From positions 5,086,501 to 5,150,500 of the forward strand of contig NC_092317.1 in NCBI RefSeq assembly GCF_036785885.1: a stretch of 64,000 nucleotides of DNA. The letters are read 5' to 3'. Source of the DNA: Coffea arabica. Taxonomy: Eukaryota > Streptophyta > Magnoliopsida > Gentianales > Rubiaceae. Below, in pieces: positions 11,001 through 22,811 of the stretch. The notes below the pieces were generated by a model. It saw only the letters and a program-made list of their open reading frames with translations, was not told the DNA's origin and did no database searches. Both the position numbers and the translations under genes were made by a program. Positions within the stretch are counted from its first letter, which is position 1, and each line of letters opens with the position of its first letter.

Positions 11001-14000
11001 CGGAATAGTTGTGATAGATAACTTTACCTGAATTGATGGTATGCAAGGAATAGAGAGATTAATCTTTTGTGGCGAGTAACTTTCACTTTCATATTATTAG
11101 AATTCAATATATTAATTATCTAATTGAAATGGGTAGTTCTGGTTTCTTTGTGGCTTTCTTATTTGAGATGCTGTACGAATGTCAAGTTAATGTGTAAAAA
11201 TCATTGTTTTGCCTTATTTGAGATGCAGTACGAATGTCAAGATAATGTGTAAAAATCATTGTTTTGCCTGTTTGTTAATTGCTGACTTGTTTTTGTTTTA
11301 GTTTCTTTGTCACTGTTGATCTAATACAAGCTTGCTTAAATAGTCTTTCTGACAGTCGTTTCCTTTAACCAGGTATATGGCTTATATTATGGATACAAAT
11401 GAAGAAGAGAGGGTCAAGGTACAAAATTTTGTCTCCATTGCCTGTTTTGTTTTGCTGGGAGAATTTCTGTTATTCAAACTTTTGTTGCAGGGTTTGCTGT
11501 TTTAAGTAATTAGTTCATTTATTCTTTTTTTGCATACTCTGAGTTTGTTTCTCTTACTGTTGAATTTATTATTGCTGGTTTTAGCAGATTCTTGATTTGT
11601 TTTCTTTGGAGGTTGTTGTTTTATCCTTGTTTATTTCTCGTTATAGGGAAAAACAGTTGAGGTTGGACGTGCACATTTTGAAACAGCGACGACTAGATTT
11701 ACGATTCTGGATGCTCCGGTATACTGCTTTTCTTTTCTTTTGAGCTTCTTATCTGTTCTCCTTTGAAGCTTGATGCACAAATTCTGAAGCGTGTATGCAA
11801 ATATTAAGCACCTCAAATTAACAATATCAGAATTGCATGAAGTGCAGAGCATAGTAACAAGCTATGAGCTATTCCAATGTGCATATCCACTGTTTTTTAA
11901 TTACTGCCTCATTTTGTCCTGTTTGGTTGCAATATATCGAGTACTTTCTGTTCATACCTTTTTGTTTGATAGTGTATCAGTGTAGTATTTATTTCTCAAT
12001 CAATGTGAGAAGTCCTGCATTCTGATTCTGAATATTGACCCATCTCACGAAAATCAGGAAGTAGGAAGGCAGTTTTGGTAAATTAGAGCATCTGCCATCT
12101 TATTGGAAAAAGAAACTTGTGACCTACTTAATCTAATTATATATGCATAGACAATGGTTAAAAGTCCCTGTCACATATTTTTACAGATTTGTTTCTTGTC
12201 TATATGTGTGAATGCTCGTCAGAACATTCCAATTGAGATTTTACTACAAACTCAAAATTTATAGTTTCTGTTTCCAGGCATTTAGTGTACTTTGACAAAA
12301 TTGAAGTTTTCAATTAGATTTGGACCTTTAAGCATTTTGTGCAATGTTGCATTGCATTGATCTCTTACAATAATCGTTGGCAAAATCTGGAAGTATGCTG
12401 TCCTTTAAGGGTTTCAACTGACTATCTGATTAGAGGCAGTTATTCAAGCAGGGGATGAAAAACTGTTGGACCTCTTTCTTAAAACCTGTAATTCTGGGGA
12501 AGATATTTCTGCAATTTCTTTGAAGAGCAATTTTATAGTTAGTATTATATTCAAAAGAAGACATGAAAGAAGATGAACTGATTAAAGAAAGGCTTATAGT
12601 GCCAGAATTTGAGATTTGGTTTGTTGATTGTGAATATTCTATTTTCCTTGATACCTGCTTTGAGATCCTTTCAATCTATCATTCACAAGCAAGGCTAATA
12701 AAAGCTTGTGTGTCTAATTTTTAGGGTCATAAAAGTTATGTCCCCAACATGATTAGTGGAGCATCTCAAGCTGATATAGGAGTGCTGGTAAGTATTTTTT
12801 TTGATATGTCTGTAGTTCCTTATTGAGCTTTGACAGATTTTCCATTTGTGTTTATTGATCTATCCCTGCGTTCAACTTTTGTTCCATTCAGGTAATATCT
12901 GCTCGAAAGGGTGAATTTGAAACTGGATATGAGAAAGGTGGACAGACGCGCGAACATGTCCAGCTTGCAAAGACTCTTGGAGTCTCTAAGCTACTTGTTG
13001 TTGTAAATAAAATGGATGAGCCTACTGTTAACTGGTCAAAAGAAAGGTGTTTTCTCAGATTATGCCTTTAGGGTACAGATGATACGTGATACTGTATAGA
13101 ATAGTTTCCAATATTACTCCCTCTTCCCCTTTTTCAGATATGATGAGATTGAGACAAAAATGCTTCCTTTCCTGAGATCTTCAGGTTATAATGTCAAGAA
13201 AGGTAATGACACATTTTTTTGGGTTGTTTAATATATTGCTTTACTGTATTTCTTGTTTTCAACGGATCTGTCTGCTCACTACTTTGTATTTCTTGTCAAT
13301 TATTGTGAGAGATACATCTATAAAGTTGGTCATATAACCTTCTTCTCCATATGTTAATGTTATGGGCATTTCTTTATTGTTTATGTTTATTTTTTGGTTA
13401 TTTAATTTTTTATTGTGTTTGAGATGTAGATGTACAGTTTCTCCCGATTTCCGGGCTTGTGGGTTCAAATATGAAGACAAGAATAGACAAAAGTATATGC
13501 CCTTGGTGGAATGGCCCTTGCCTTTTTGAAGCTCTTGATGCTGTTGAAATTCCTGCACGCGATCCCAAAGGTCCATTTAGGTACAGCATATGACCTAAAT
13601 TTTTTAAACTTGTCTAATCTTCTTCCTCTTCTTGAGGGGTTATATGTGCTCCCAATTTTCCTGTCTTGGCCAGTCATTTTATTTCTTGTCTCAGTTTTGG
13701 TACTTTAAACTTAGATTTAGGTAGAAAACAGGAGTTTATCTGTGATTAGAATCAGTTTTTGATGCTTTTGTTCAATGCCTAAAATTAGTATCGTCTTGTC
13801 TATTTTTCTGTGTTGCCGTATTTTTCCTGTGTTGCATCTTTCACTTAAAATGCCTGTCTTACTGCGCCATTGGATGATATTCTCCTGTCAGTTTCTTGAA
13901 AAGACCAAGGGTCTACAAAATCAGGTCCTTTTTCAACTGAGTCTCATCTAAGATATTTTATCTCAAATTTTTTGCACCTGTTGAATTTATGTGCTTATGC

Positions 14001-16225
14001 ACAAAATAAGCCATTGATTTTCCTTCCTTTCTCTTACAGAAGTATTAAGGTGATTTTGTTTCAGTAATTAGGTCTGGTTAGGACTGCTGTTTGTTGTTTA
14101 AATTTCTTGAGTGTGTTTTCTTTTTGAAAGCAATTTCTGTTTCTTATTCTCTTACATCACTAGTAACATTTTTTTCAAACTTCTAATGTTTGTCTAAATA
14201 GAATGCCTATTATTGACAAATTCAAAGACATGGGAACGGTGGTAATGGGCAAAGTTGAATCTGGTAGCATCCGTGAAGGGGATAATTTGTTGGTCATGCC
14301 AAACAAGGTGCTGTTTCTAGCACTTAAATGATCTCTCGTATTGATTTCTGTGGTGTTTATTGGGTGGAAACAGTTTGAAAATCAAGGAAAATTTATTATG
14401 TAACATTTGTCTAAAACTGCAGGCTCAGGTGAAAGTTGTTGCCATCTTCTGTGATGAAGATAAAGCTAGGCGTGCTGGACCTGGTGAAAATTTGCGGGTG
14501 AGGATATCAGGGGTTGAGGAAGAGGAAGTGTTAGCAGGGTTTGTTTTGAGCAGCGTTGGTAAGTTCCTCGTACATTATCTCTCATATTCAGGAAAATCAT
14601 CTTGGATTTTGAAAATGTAGTCTTCTTTAGTGACGCAGCGAATCAAATTCTACTTTAGTAGTATGATTGTGTGGAGAGCTACAAACTTGTTCTAAAGCTT
14701 CATGTGATATGTGTTAAGAACTTTTTGAAGGAAAAAAGGCAACTCCTTTGCATTATATTGGTTTTTGTTGTTAGGAGTTTGATTTGCATAGGAAGTGGAT
14801 TTGCTTATTTGCATTTCAGGGACATTCATTCATATTTGCTTATCTTCTTTTGGCTGAGACTAGACTTATTTGGAATTTCTACCATGTCTATCTACTAGTT
14901 CATTTGCTCGGTGATCCAAATGGATGCAGTCGTGCTAAATGAGTTCTAATCCAGAAAAGTCTTTCCTCTCTCCAAATCAAATTTGGCATTGGTCTAGCTA
15001 TCGATGTTCTTATGCCAGAAAGGGCTTGAGAAAAATGTCAATGTCACTGCTGTTTTACCACATTCAGCTATTTTTTTTTCTTGTAGCATTGGTTCTTGTT
15101 AGGTAGCAAACTTGGTTTTAACGCTGTTTCTGCATCTGCAGCCAAGCCAATACCTGCTGTATCTGAGTTTGTCGCGCAGCTACAGATTTTGGAATTGCTG
15201 GATAATGTATGAAGTAAACTCGAATTTATTGTTATACTCCTTTTATCTTCCGTAGTTTTTTCCTTCATTCACATGTTTTGCATGTAACTATATTGAACGC
15301 GATTCACATTTTTTTTCAGGCTATTTTTACTGCTGGTTACAAGGCTGTATTGCATATTCATGCTATTGTTGAGGAATGTGAAATTGTTGAACTAATGCAG
15401 CAGATTGACCCGAAGACAAAAAAGCTAATGAAGAAGAAACCTCTTTTTGTAAAGAATGGTGCTGTTGTCGTTTGTCGTATCCAGGTTTTATTAAAATGAT
15501 TAAGTTTACTTCTGATGAGTATTTCTGTATTCTTTGAATGTTTTACATCTTTATCGCTTACCTTCAATCCGTGTTAGTAAGTGACTTGAGCATGTCTTTT
15601 AGATCATTCACAATCACATGTCACATGAGGTGTAATGCTGTTCAGTTAACTTTGAGCATGAGGATATCAAGTTTGGGAAGGAAGTCAACTTTGATTAGTG
15701 AAAAGGAGGTTAAAGAGAATTAAGCATCTTTTTTAGTTGATATGATTAAACCAAATATCCAAGTTAGCACAGGGTTTCAGACTTTTCCACTTGTCAATTC
15801 AGGTTTAGACAAAATGTGAGAGAATCATTGCTTGGGGGGAGAGTGGTAGAGAGGAAGAGAAGGGGTGGGATTAAAGTAATTATGCATTCAATGGTGTTTT
15901 TATGTTCATATGTGAAATTGCTTTTTTAATTGCATATCCTCTCAGTTTTATGCTTGTAATTGTAATGTTTAACTTGAAGTTTGTGTTAAAATGTGCTTCT
16001 CAGGTGAATAATTTGATGTGTGTTGAGAAATTCTGTGATTTTCCACAGCTTGGACGCTTCACTCTTCGAACTGAAGGTGACAAAGTCTTTCCTTTTCTTG
16101 GTGGTTTTCACATATATCTTATTCTCTGTTGCCTGTACTCTTGACATTAATTTGAAATGTCTGCAGGGAAAACTGTTGCTGTGGGAAAAGTTACTAGCCT
16201 TCCATCCATAGGTGATCGTGCTTAA
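8051..16225 (+). CDS. eRF3: Eukaryotic peptide chain release factor eRF3 (Sup35/GSPT type GTPase)
   Basis: This translational GTPase binds eRF1 and drives stop-codon-dependent peptide release in the cytosol. I place 18 exons: 8051-8054, 8161-8202, 8303-8383, 8531-8599, 8787-8882, 9636-9747, 11373-11418, 11647-11718, 12725-12787, 12892-13046, 13138-13202, 13430-13580, 14202-14307, 14423-14558, 15142-15206, 15320-15484, 16004-16076 and 16167-16225. Their lengths sum to 1560 nt, giving 519 residues. The N terminus (about 1-85) is short, acidic and low-complexity. The GTPase domain follows, with G1 GHVDAGKS at about 95-102, G3 DAPGHK at about 171-177 and G4 NKMD at about 234-237. Beta-barrel domains 2 and 3 follow, ending near RTEGKTVAVGKV. 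Exon 1 contributes only ATGG. Intron 6 (1.6 kb) holds a foldback element. EF1A and HBS1 were considered; the SGQVDDRTI-KYEKEAKDK segment and the VEIPARDPKGPFRMP segment fit eRF3 better. Confidence 0.93.
8600..8621. repeat. CT microsatellite at the start of eRF3 intron 4
   Basis: A run of alternating T and C directly follows the exon 4 donor site, so the repeat overlaps the 5' splice signal. Length changes here could touch splicing. Confidence 0.8.
9873..10716. mobile_element. Foldback MITE with C-rich and G-rich arms in eRF3 intron 6
   Basis: The left end reads TTTTGGATTGGGTGTTTCT. The right end, reverse-complemented, reads GTTTGAATTGGAAGTTTTT, so the ends form imperfect inverted repeats. 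The centre is a clean palindrome at about 10237-10262 (CAAATCTGGT, a 6-nt spacer, ACCAGATTTG). Bases 10011-10240 on the + strand are strongly pyrimidine-rich (C over G), and 10270-10560 are almost pure G/A, as expected for two arms of one foldback. The long frames crossing it (153-161 codons on both strands) are composition artefacts. The element is non-coding and lies wholly within an intron. Confidence 0.7.
10284..10305 (+). other. Predicted G-quadruplex motif
   Basis: Four GGGG runs are separated by AC dinucleotides, that is (GGGGAC)3GGGG, on the strand that becomes eRF3 pre-mRNA. This is a textbook quadruplex pattern with four stacked tetrads and 2-nt loops. Formation in vivo is inference. 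Confidence 0.6.
11161..11270. repeat. 55-bp tandem duplication in eRF3 intron 6
   Basis: Two adjacent units (11161-11215 and 11216-11270) both start ATTTGAGATGC and continue GTACGAATGTCAAG. They differ at only a few bases, so the duplication looks recent. Confidence 0.85.
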
Positions 16226-17590
16226 AACAATTTTGACATGAGGTAGGAAGTTTTGCTTATTTTTGCCATGTGAAGTTGAAAAAAGAAATGAAGGATGAAA
16301 ACACTTATCAAGAGAAAACTGCTAATTTTCGGCCAATGGAATGAACACAAATTAGTTATCTGTTGCAAAAGTTCTGGCCAGAAGACTCCGGGAAATAGGA
16401 AATGTCTATAAGCATCAAGGTTTAAAAAGTTCTCTTGGTCTTTGGTGACTTAAAGAATGCAAGGAATTAGGCTGAACTGAGAGTTAAGAAATGAGAATGC
16501 TGGTTGCTGGTTAAAATGCTGACCTTGGAGAAGTTAGAAATATGTGGAAAGAGTAAGGGGAACTAGAGAAAAACCACCTGTAATTGTTGAGATCAAATAG
16601 AGAATTTCATTTTGTTGGTCAGTAGAGGTTTGAGGGACGGAGAAGATTGATTGCATAAATTGGTTTTTTTTTTTTTGGACGGTGCAATGTATTTTTGAAG
16701 TGCATATTGGGTATAATGAGTTCAATATCCAAATTTGCTGACCACTTGGAACAGTCCAAAGGAATAAATGTTGTTAATCATGATGTAGTTATCAGTTAGA
16801 ATGGTTGAAAGACCAATTCTTTTATGCTTTGAAGACAATCTTGTGTAAAGACCTGCATGCCATGTTCTCTCATTGTGAATCAGGAACATGCCCCAAAGCT
16901 TACATTTAGACAGACAGTCGCTAAAATCATAGAAGCCATCTATTCTTTGGTTTAGTCTGCTTGGGCTATGCACCTCTCAACTTTTTGTATGTGATAGATG
17001 TTCTCAGGCTGTGCTTTGCAACTCAGGCACTAGGCTCTTGCACAGACATCATCCTTTTGTAATTAACCTCTCTGAGAGACCTCAGTCTTGCCTCTGTGAG
17101 AGATGTCAAATATCCAGCGCATGGTTATTTCCAACCTGTTTATTGTTATAGACGGGGTATGGGTAATTCAGCGAGACGTACACATTTCTGAACTATCTAC
17201 TGTATTTAATCTGCTTTCTTCTGCTGCTACACTTGGATAATAAATGCATATGCTTGCCTGCTTGTTCCTTTGTTACCTATGGGATTGATAATGTAGTTGA
17301 TTATTCATTTTGTTACTGCCTTGAGGATAACAGCGGCTTCAACAACTGTCGTGATCTCTGGCATATGATCCAAGGGTAGATGGATGTCTGTTGTTTAATT
17401 TAAATATGATGTCTATGGACTAGGGTCATTAGCTAACTTGATTGTATAGCTTTTTGTGAGCCAAAACTGAGACAATTTAGCGTTGGTCATGCAGGCTTGG
17501 CTTCGAGTGTAAAATTTGAACATACTAGTGCGGCAGCAGAATGAGGTTTTTACCTATTATGGTATCGGTTGCAGATGTGGAAGAAGGTTC

Positions 17591-17616
17591 ATTCGATGGC
17601 TCGTGAATCGTGAGAC
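17591..17616. repeat. 26-bp exact direct repeat, copy 1
   Basis: The sequence starts ATTCGATGGCTCG and ends AATCGTGAGAC and recurs without mismatch at 18433-18458. It contains two copies of TCGTGA. The flanks of the two copies are not similar. Confidence 0.9.
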
Positions 17617-18432
17617 TTGTTATTTTAGTCTGGAATCTGAATAGATTTTCTACTCTTGTGGATGCTCCCGTCTACAATGGTTGGTTGGTTATTGCATTCA
17701 GCTGTCATTGGGGTATTTATGTGAAACATAGAAGAGTTTTGTATCTGTATTTGAAGTAAACCTGCATTTACTCATATCGATTGGTTTTGATAGTAGGTTA
17801 TACCGAGTAGCATGCTTTTATATCATGGTCAGTTTTTTGACCAAATATTTTTCTGTTCACGAGATTAAAGTTTATATTTAACACAGTCAGAGTTATATGT
17901 ATTTCCTTCCTTCCTCCTGGTGTCTTTTTCCCCTTTGTCCTTTCCCTTTTTGCTTCTTTTTGACGTAATTTTCCACAAGTTAAGCAGCAGAAATTAGATG
18001 GGCGTAAATTAGCACTCATCACAGGCCCCCTGCTCTCCTAGTTAAGAGGAATGCCTTGTTTGGATGTTCAGTGGATCAAATTGGTGGGGATACCATCAGA
18101 TGTCGATTCTCGGGCGCAAGCTCTCAATAGTAGTGTTAATTTGAAGAAGATTTCGAAGATCGTAATTAAATTTGATAAGCTTGACCAGTGGCAGTTGGGG
18201 ACAGCTAATCTGCGCGAATGTACAATTTGCTTTTAAAATGCAATTTTTTGGTTTTTTTTTTTTTTTTTGGTTTTGAAATAAGCCTTTATCACAAAAAGCC
18301 ACAAGTCGTTTGGTTTTTTTGAAACATAAAAAAAAAAGCAATCTTTGGAGAAAATGTAACCCATTTCCCCATATTTTCCGTTTCTTACTTGGGAAATTGG
18401 ATAATTAATAATAATGGTAAAAGTTTGTAGGA

Positions 18433-18458
18433 ATTCGATGGCTCGTGAATCGTGAGAC
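18433..18458. repeat. 26-bp exact direct repeat, copy 2
   Basis: This is identical to 17591-17616 and lies 842 bp downstream of it. It could mark the edges of an old insertion or a repair event. No transposon ends were recognised at the junctions. Confidence 0.9.
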
Positions 18459-18649
18459 AATTGAGTCAATTTTCTAATTTCAAGTTTTGCCCGTATTGAT
18501 CTAAGAATGACAGAGAAAATAACAAGCCTTTCTCCCGTATAAGTTCCCTGGACGTTAGTAAAGGATAAAATGGTTAAATGAATCCTAATGATAATCAGTA
18601 ATTACAATGCCTTTTTTTTTTGGAAAAATAGTTTTAAATGTACCTCACA

Positions 18650-19537
18650 TTTGTAAAATGACTTCTTTCGTCCTTTATTTTTAAAAGTGTAATTTTACTT
18701 TCCTTACAAATTCACATTAGTCAAATTTGGTCCCTATCTAGGTTTTCGACTAGTTTTTTGGCCGAAATCCACAATGTGCCTTGCACGTGATCATTTTTTA
18801 AAAGCAAAATTATCAAATCAAATTTCACGAAATTCGATTTTTTGGTCCCTTACATTTTACAAAATGAATTTTTTCATCCCTCACATTTTAGAAATGAATT
18901 TTTTCATCCCCTCATTAATCATGTATATGGATAATTTTTTTTTAAAGTCATGTATATGTCTATTTGATTTCACCTGAACAGTACGAATAGTATGTAATAT
19001 ATCTCTATTTGATTTCAACTACAACTATAATTAACTTATTCAAGTGAAATTAAATAGAAATATATTACATGCTATTCGTACTGTTCAGAAGAAATCAAAT
19101 AGACATGTACGTGAGTTTTCAAAAATAAGAAAAGACTATTCGCACATATGATCAATGAGAGATCAAAATTTTCATTTTGCAAAATGTGAAAAACAAAAAA
19201 AATTATTTTGGGAAAATTAAGGGACAAAAAAATTCATTTTGTAAATATGAGGGACTATGGATCAGATTATATGAAATGTGTTTGACAATTTTACTCTAAA
19301 TAATGATCATGTGTAAGTGGTGGATTTCGGTTAAAAATTAGTCGAAAAACCAGATAGAGAATATGAAATGTGTTTGACAATTTTACTCTAAATAATGATC
19401 ATGTGCAAGTAGTGGATTTCGGTCAAAAATTAGTCGAAAAACTAGATAGAGACCAAATTTGACTAATGTAAATTTGTGAGGGACGTAAAATTACATCTTT
19501 AAAAGTAAGGGACGAAAAAAGTTATTTTATCCCTTTT
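18650..19537. mobile_element. Long foldback (inverted-repeat) DNA element
   Basis: Two arms of about 380 to 500 bp face each other around a loop at about 19019-19040. The outer arms pair AAAATGACTTCTTTCGTCC (left) with AAAATAACTTTTTTCGTCC (right, reverse-complemented). The inner arms pair CTGAACAGTACGAATAG with an identical segment read from the other strand. The right arm is longer because of a 92-bp tandem duplication at 19269-19452. No open frame is present. It is a non-autonomous foldback or MULE-like element; the superfamily is uncertain because I found no target duplication. Confidence 0.75.
19269..19452. repeat. 92-bp tandem duplication inside the foldback arm
   Basis: Units 19269-19360 and 19361-19452 both start ATATGAAATGTGTTTGAC and end AGATAGAGA, with only a handful of mismatches. 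The left arm has one copy, so the duplication came after the foldback formed. Confidence 0.88.
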
Positions 19538-19636
19538 TTTTTTGGTTTTCTTTTCTTTAAGATTTAGCTTTTTATCCAAAAAAATCTTAGAAGTCCCAAC
19601 AGTCAGCGGGCAACAGAATTTGATCCACTCTTCAAC

Positions 19637-21503
19637 ATGTTCTCCTGGTCATCGTCCCCCTTGAACTGGGTGGTTCCCGCCCCAGCTCACGCTTTCCTCA
19701 AACCCTCCAATTGCCCCCTGCAAACTCCAAATCATGTCAAATTTATAGAAACCCCACTTTCCCGAATCTCAGCCAACACTACACTCAAATTCCCCATTGT
19801 AAGAACCAGAGCTACCGTTGATGAGAAGGACCAGACCACAACTAGACCTGTTGTTCTTGATTCAAATGAAAAAGAAGAGGGACAGCCCACCAAGGTATAT
19901 ATATAGTTCTGTTCCTTAAACATGTATACGTTAAGGTTTCCAAGATTTCTGCCTTCTAATTTGCTTAAGTAACTCAATTCTTCCTACCTTCTTCAGTTTT
20001 TGGACATGGGGATTCTTTTTTGTCCTGTCAGTACTTATAGTATCAATTGATTTGATAAATCAGTTCAAATAGTGCTGCATTGGCAAGCTTTTTTCTCTCG
20101 CGGGTTGGCTAGTTTAGGTAAAGTAATTGTCATACAAATTCGTTTTTTAGGAAGTTGAAGAGAGTGTGAGAGTGCTGAAAAATGCAGCCAAGACAAGAAA
20201 AGTTCCAGCTGAGGATATATTGTCAGCTTTCTCTGTGATTGAGAAGGCAAAGCTTGATCCGTCGGGGTTTCTTGAAACTCTTGGTGGAACAGAATCACCT
20301 GGGAGAACATGGATGCTTATATTTACTGCAGAGGTTGTGATCTGTTTCTGTCTCTACTTCTTTATCTTTTGTTTTTGTTAGTAGTTTACATGTAACTTTT
20401 GGTGTCCTAAAGCTAATTAGGCATGTGATTTTGCAGAAAAAGCTGGAACGCGGTAAATATTTCCCAGTTACTGCTGTTCAGAGGTTTGATGCAGCTGTAA
20501 GTTCTCATAGTTTTGCTCATTCTTTTCTTGTTAATGAGATGTAAAATCTTAATGACAGATTGACGAGTGATGATTTGATATTAACTCAGTAAAGATTATG
20601 TGGAATAGTTTTGGTTACTGGCTCATTGCAATTTACCCTATAGAATCTTTAGGAAGAAAATGAACCTCAAAGTAACAATTATGATGAAAATATGATGTAA
20701 AAAATGGTCCTTCTAGGATTGTCAATTGCATCCTTCCAAGGGTTGTCCATAAATATGTGATTCTTCTTAACCAGATGCGATTTACTGTTCCATTATGGAA
20801 CTGAATGGCACCTCTCTTGAGAAACTCATCCTGTACCTTGCGAAGTTGCGAGGCAATCCACTAATTGGGACATTTGGTTCAGATTATCCACTAATTGAGA
20901 CATTTGGTTCAGATTATACACTGTTCGCCTATTATAACCTTTTATTCAATTCTATCATTAAGTCTTCTGATAACCAAACAGTAAAGTCTATGTAGATTAG
21001 CACAAGTATTGTTGTTTAATATTGCTGTGTCATGTTCATTTATCACCTGCTTGATTAGGGGATGATTAGCTTTCGTGTGCTTTGCGTTTCAACTTTCAAT
21101 ATTGTTTTGAAAGAATCTAGATGATTTGTTGAATGATATTGAGTGTAGAAGGAACAATTGATTTGGTCCCATTGAACCTGAGAGAGTAAATTGCCTTGAC
21201 CTGAATTACTAGGGGAGGAGGATTGAGAATGGAGTGTTCCTGGGACCTCTTGGATACTTGACATTTGAAGGAAGATTTTCTTGGAAGAACAGAATACTTG
21301 CTTTCATATTCGAACGACTACGGATAAAAGTTGGACCTTTTAACCCATTCGAAATCAACCTCAAAGGAAAAGATGAAAGAGAACCAAGCAACAAGGATCC
21401 ATTTTTCATCTGGTTTTACATTGATGAGGAAATAGCTGTTGCTCGAGGTAGAGGTGGAGGAACAGCTTTCTGGGTTCGTTGCCGGCGCATCAGCAGCTAC
21501 TGA
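19637..21503 (+). CDS. Plastid-targeted protein of unknown function
   Basis: Four exons (19637-19894, 20151-20333, 20437-20496, 21213-21503), all separated by phase-0 GT..AG introns, sum to 792 nt and give 263 residues. The first 60 or so residues are rich in Ser, Thr, Pro and Asn with few acidic residues, and look like a chloroplast transit peptide ending near VRTRA. An acidic linker follows, then a helical segment EVEESVRVLKNAAKTRKVPAED. A conserved core then contains GRTWMLIFTAEKKLERGKY and GVFLGPLGYLTFEGRFSW, ending RGGGTAFWVRCRRI. The WMLIFTAEK core recalls the beta-barrel of fibrillin/PAP-type plastid proteins, but I do not recognise the gene with certainty. The start was chosen as the first ATG giving a transit-like N terminus. 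Confidence 0.75.
20856..20915. repeat. 30-bp tandem repeat, two units, in intron 3 of the plastid-protein gene
   Basis: Units begin ATCCACTAATTG at 20856 and 20886 and contain ACATTTGGTTCAGATTAT. It is a small recent duplication in intron 3. Confidence 0.85.
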
Positions 21504-22096
21504 TTCCTAAAAATTATGTACGTAATATTTACATGTATATTCTCCAGCTAAGGTACACGAGTCTTTTTTATATATTACTTAATTGAGTTAATTTTTGCAA
21601 TGAATTGAAACATTGCAACTTTTTCTTCAGCTTTATGGTACTGAAACCAGATGTAAACTGGAGACTGGCCTGGGATATAGAAACAGTGACCAGACTCCTT
21701 CATGAAAGTTGATATTTGTTGTCTTGACAATAATTCAGCAACTGTGCTCGACTGCTTTCTAAGTATATGATACAATAATGCAATTATCCTCAAAGATCTG
21801 AAGAAAAAAACTGTGTTCATATTATGTTTTATGCATCTCAAAGTGCTTAAACTCACAGGTGTTGTAAAAATACATATTAATCATGCTTACTAACAAGAAT
21901 GTCAAAATGCAAAAGTGAGATTTCAATCTGACGTAATTGAGCATACAGACATACAACATTGAAAACCCTACTGCATAAACTGAAGCAGGATATTGTTGCT
22001 ATACTGTCTACAACACCTAGTAAATCAAGCTTTGGTGGCAGCTAAAGAGCGCATGTAGTCTATGGTAGCTTGGAAATAGTTGAACACAATCTCTCT

Positions 22097-22562
22097 TCAT
22101 GTAGTACTTTCACGGATGGCCGGAACCTGAATGAAGTCTTCAGTCCATTTTTTGAGTGCCGGATGCCTGTGTTGGTCAAGTAGCTTCATGCATCCAATTT
22201 CTTCCATAAAGCTGAGCCAATGAGTCATCCATCCTACAACTAGATCTAGATAACCTATATGCTGTCCATTGAAAGATGGTTTACCATGAATCTGTGTCTC
22301 GACTATTGCTAGTAATCCATGTGCATCCTCTATAGTCCTCTCCTTTTCTTCTTCTTCGGCACGATAAGCTCCCCACACACCAAATATACACTGGAGTACA
22401 CAAGAAATTCCATGAAATAAACACCTCATAAGCTTGCTTGATCTAATCATAAATTTCATTATTTCGTGAGCATGCTTGATCTAATCATATGAAAAGAGAG
22501 TCGAAGTTGATTGCCTTTTCATCAACAATTTTAGCCCAGAACCAAACCATGGCACATTTTCA
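22097..22562 (-). pseudogene. Tau-class glutathione S-transferase relic
   Basis: The minus strand encodes much of the C-terminal helical domain of a GSTU: FGVWGAYRAEEEEKE, then GYLDLVVGWMTHWLS and a tail ending FIQVPAIREST. Upstream, at about 22500-22560, FWAKIVDEK matches the domain start in another frame context. The N-terminal thioredoxin-fold domain, with the catalytic serine and glutathione site, is not found, and the C-terminal end stops early. A short direct repeat (22432-22450 and 22470-22488) sits where coding sequence should continue. I read it as a truncated pseudogene. Intact GSTUs of about 220 residues conjugate glutathione to xenobiotics. Confidence 0.75.
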
Positions 22563-22740
22563 GAATACAAGTGTAATAACAATTTTCAGAAGTTTGGCAG
22601 CCGCCAGTTCAATTTTGTCGGCCAAGCTTCCCGGAAAGTGATTTGTAAAAATCTATGGATGGGCACACAATGACACCATCTCTGTTGCAGTTGTAAACTA
22701 GTCAGCAACTTGAGATCGTCTTGTATTGTACCAGGGAGCG

Positions 22741-22749
22741 ATATATAAA
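22741..22749 (+). promoter_or_regulatory. TATA box of the SABATH gene
   Basis: ATATATAAA lies 63 bp before the ATG at 22812, which would give a short 5' UTR of about 30-40 nt. Confidence 0.5.
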
Positions 22750-22811
22750 TTGACCATCCATTCACCTAATCAAAACCAAGTGACAAAAAAAAGAAGAAAA
22801 AGGAAAAGAAA

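Larger units (their letters stand above)
16226..18649. other. eRF3 3' UTR and intergenic DNA
   Basis: This is AT-rich sequence without a convincing gene. It includes T-tracts near 16665 and 18250 and the exact 26-bp direct repeat listed separately. Short frames at 17798-18022 (-) and 18051-18236 (+) resemble nothing I know. Confidence 0.45.

Noticed and set aside
16722-16973. 83-codon minus-strand frame near the eRF3 3' end, considered as a retroelement trace
   Set aside because: There is no reverse transcriptase or integrase motif and no repeat ends. It is probably chance.
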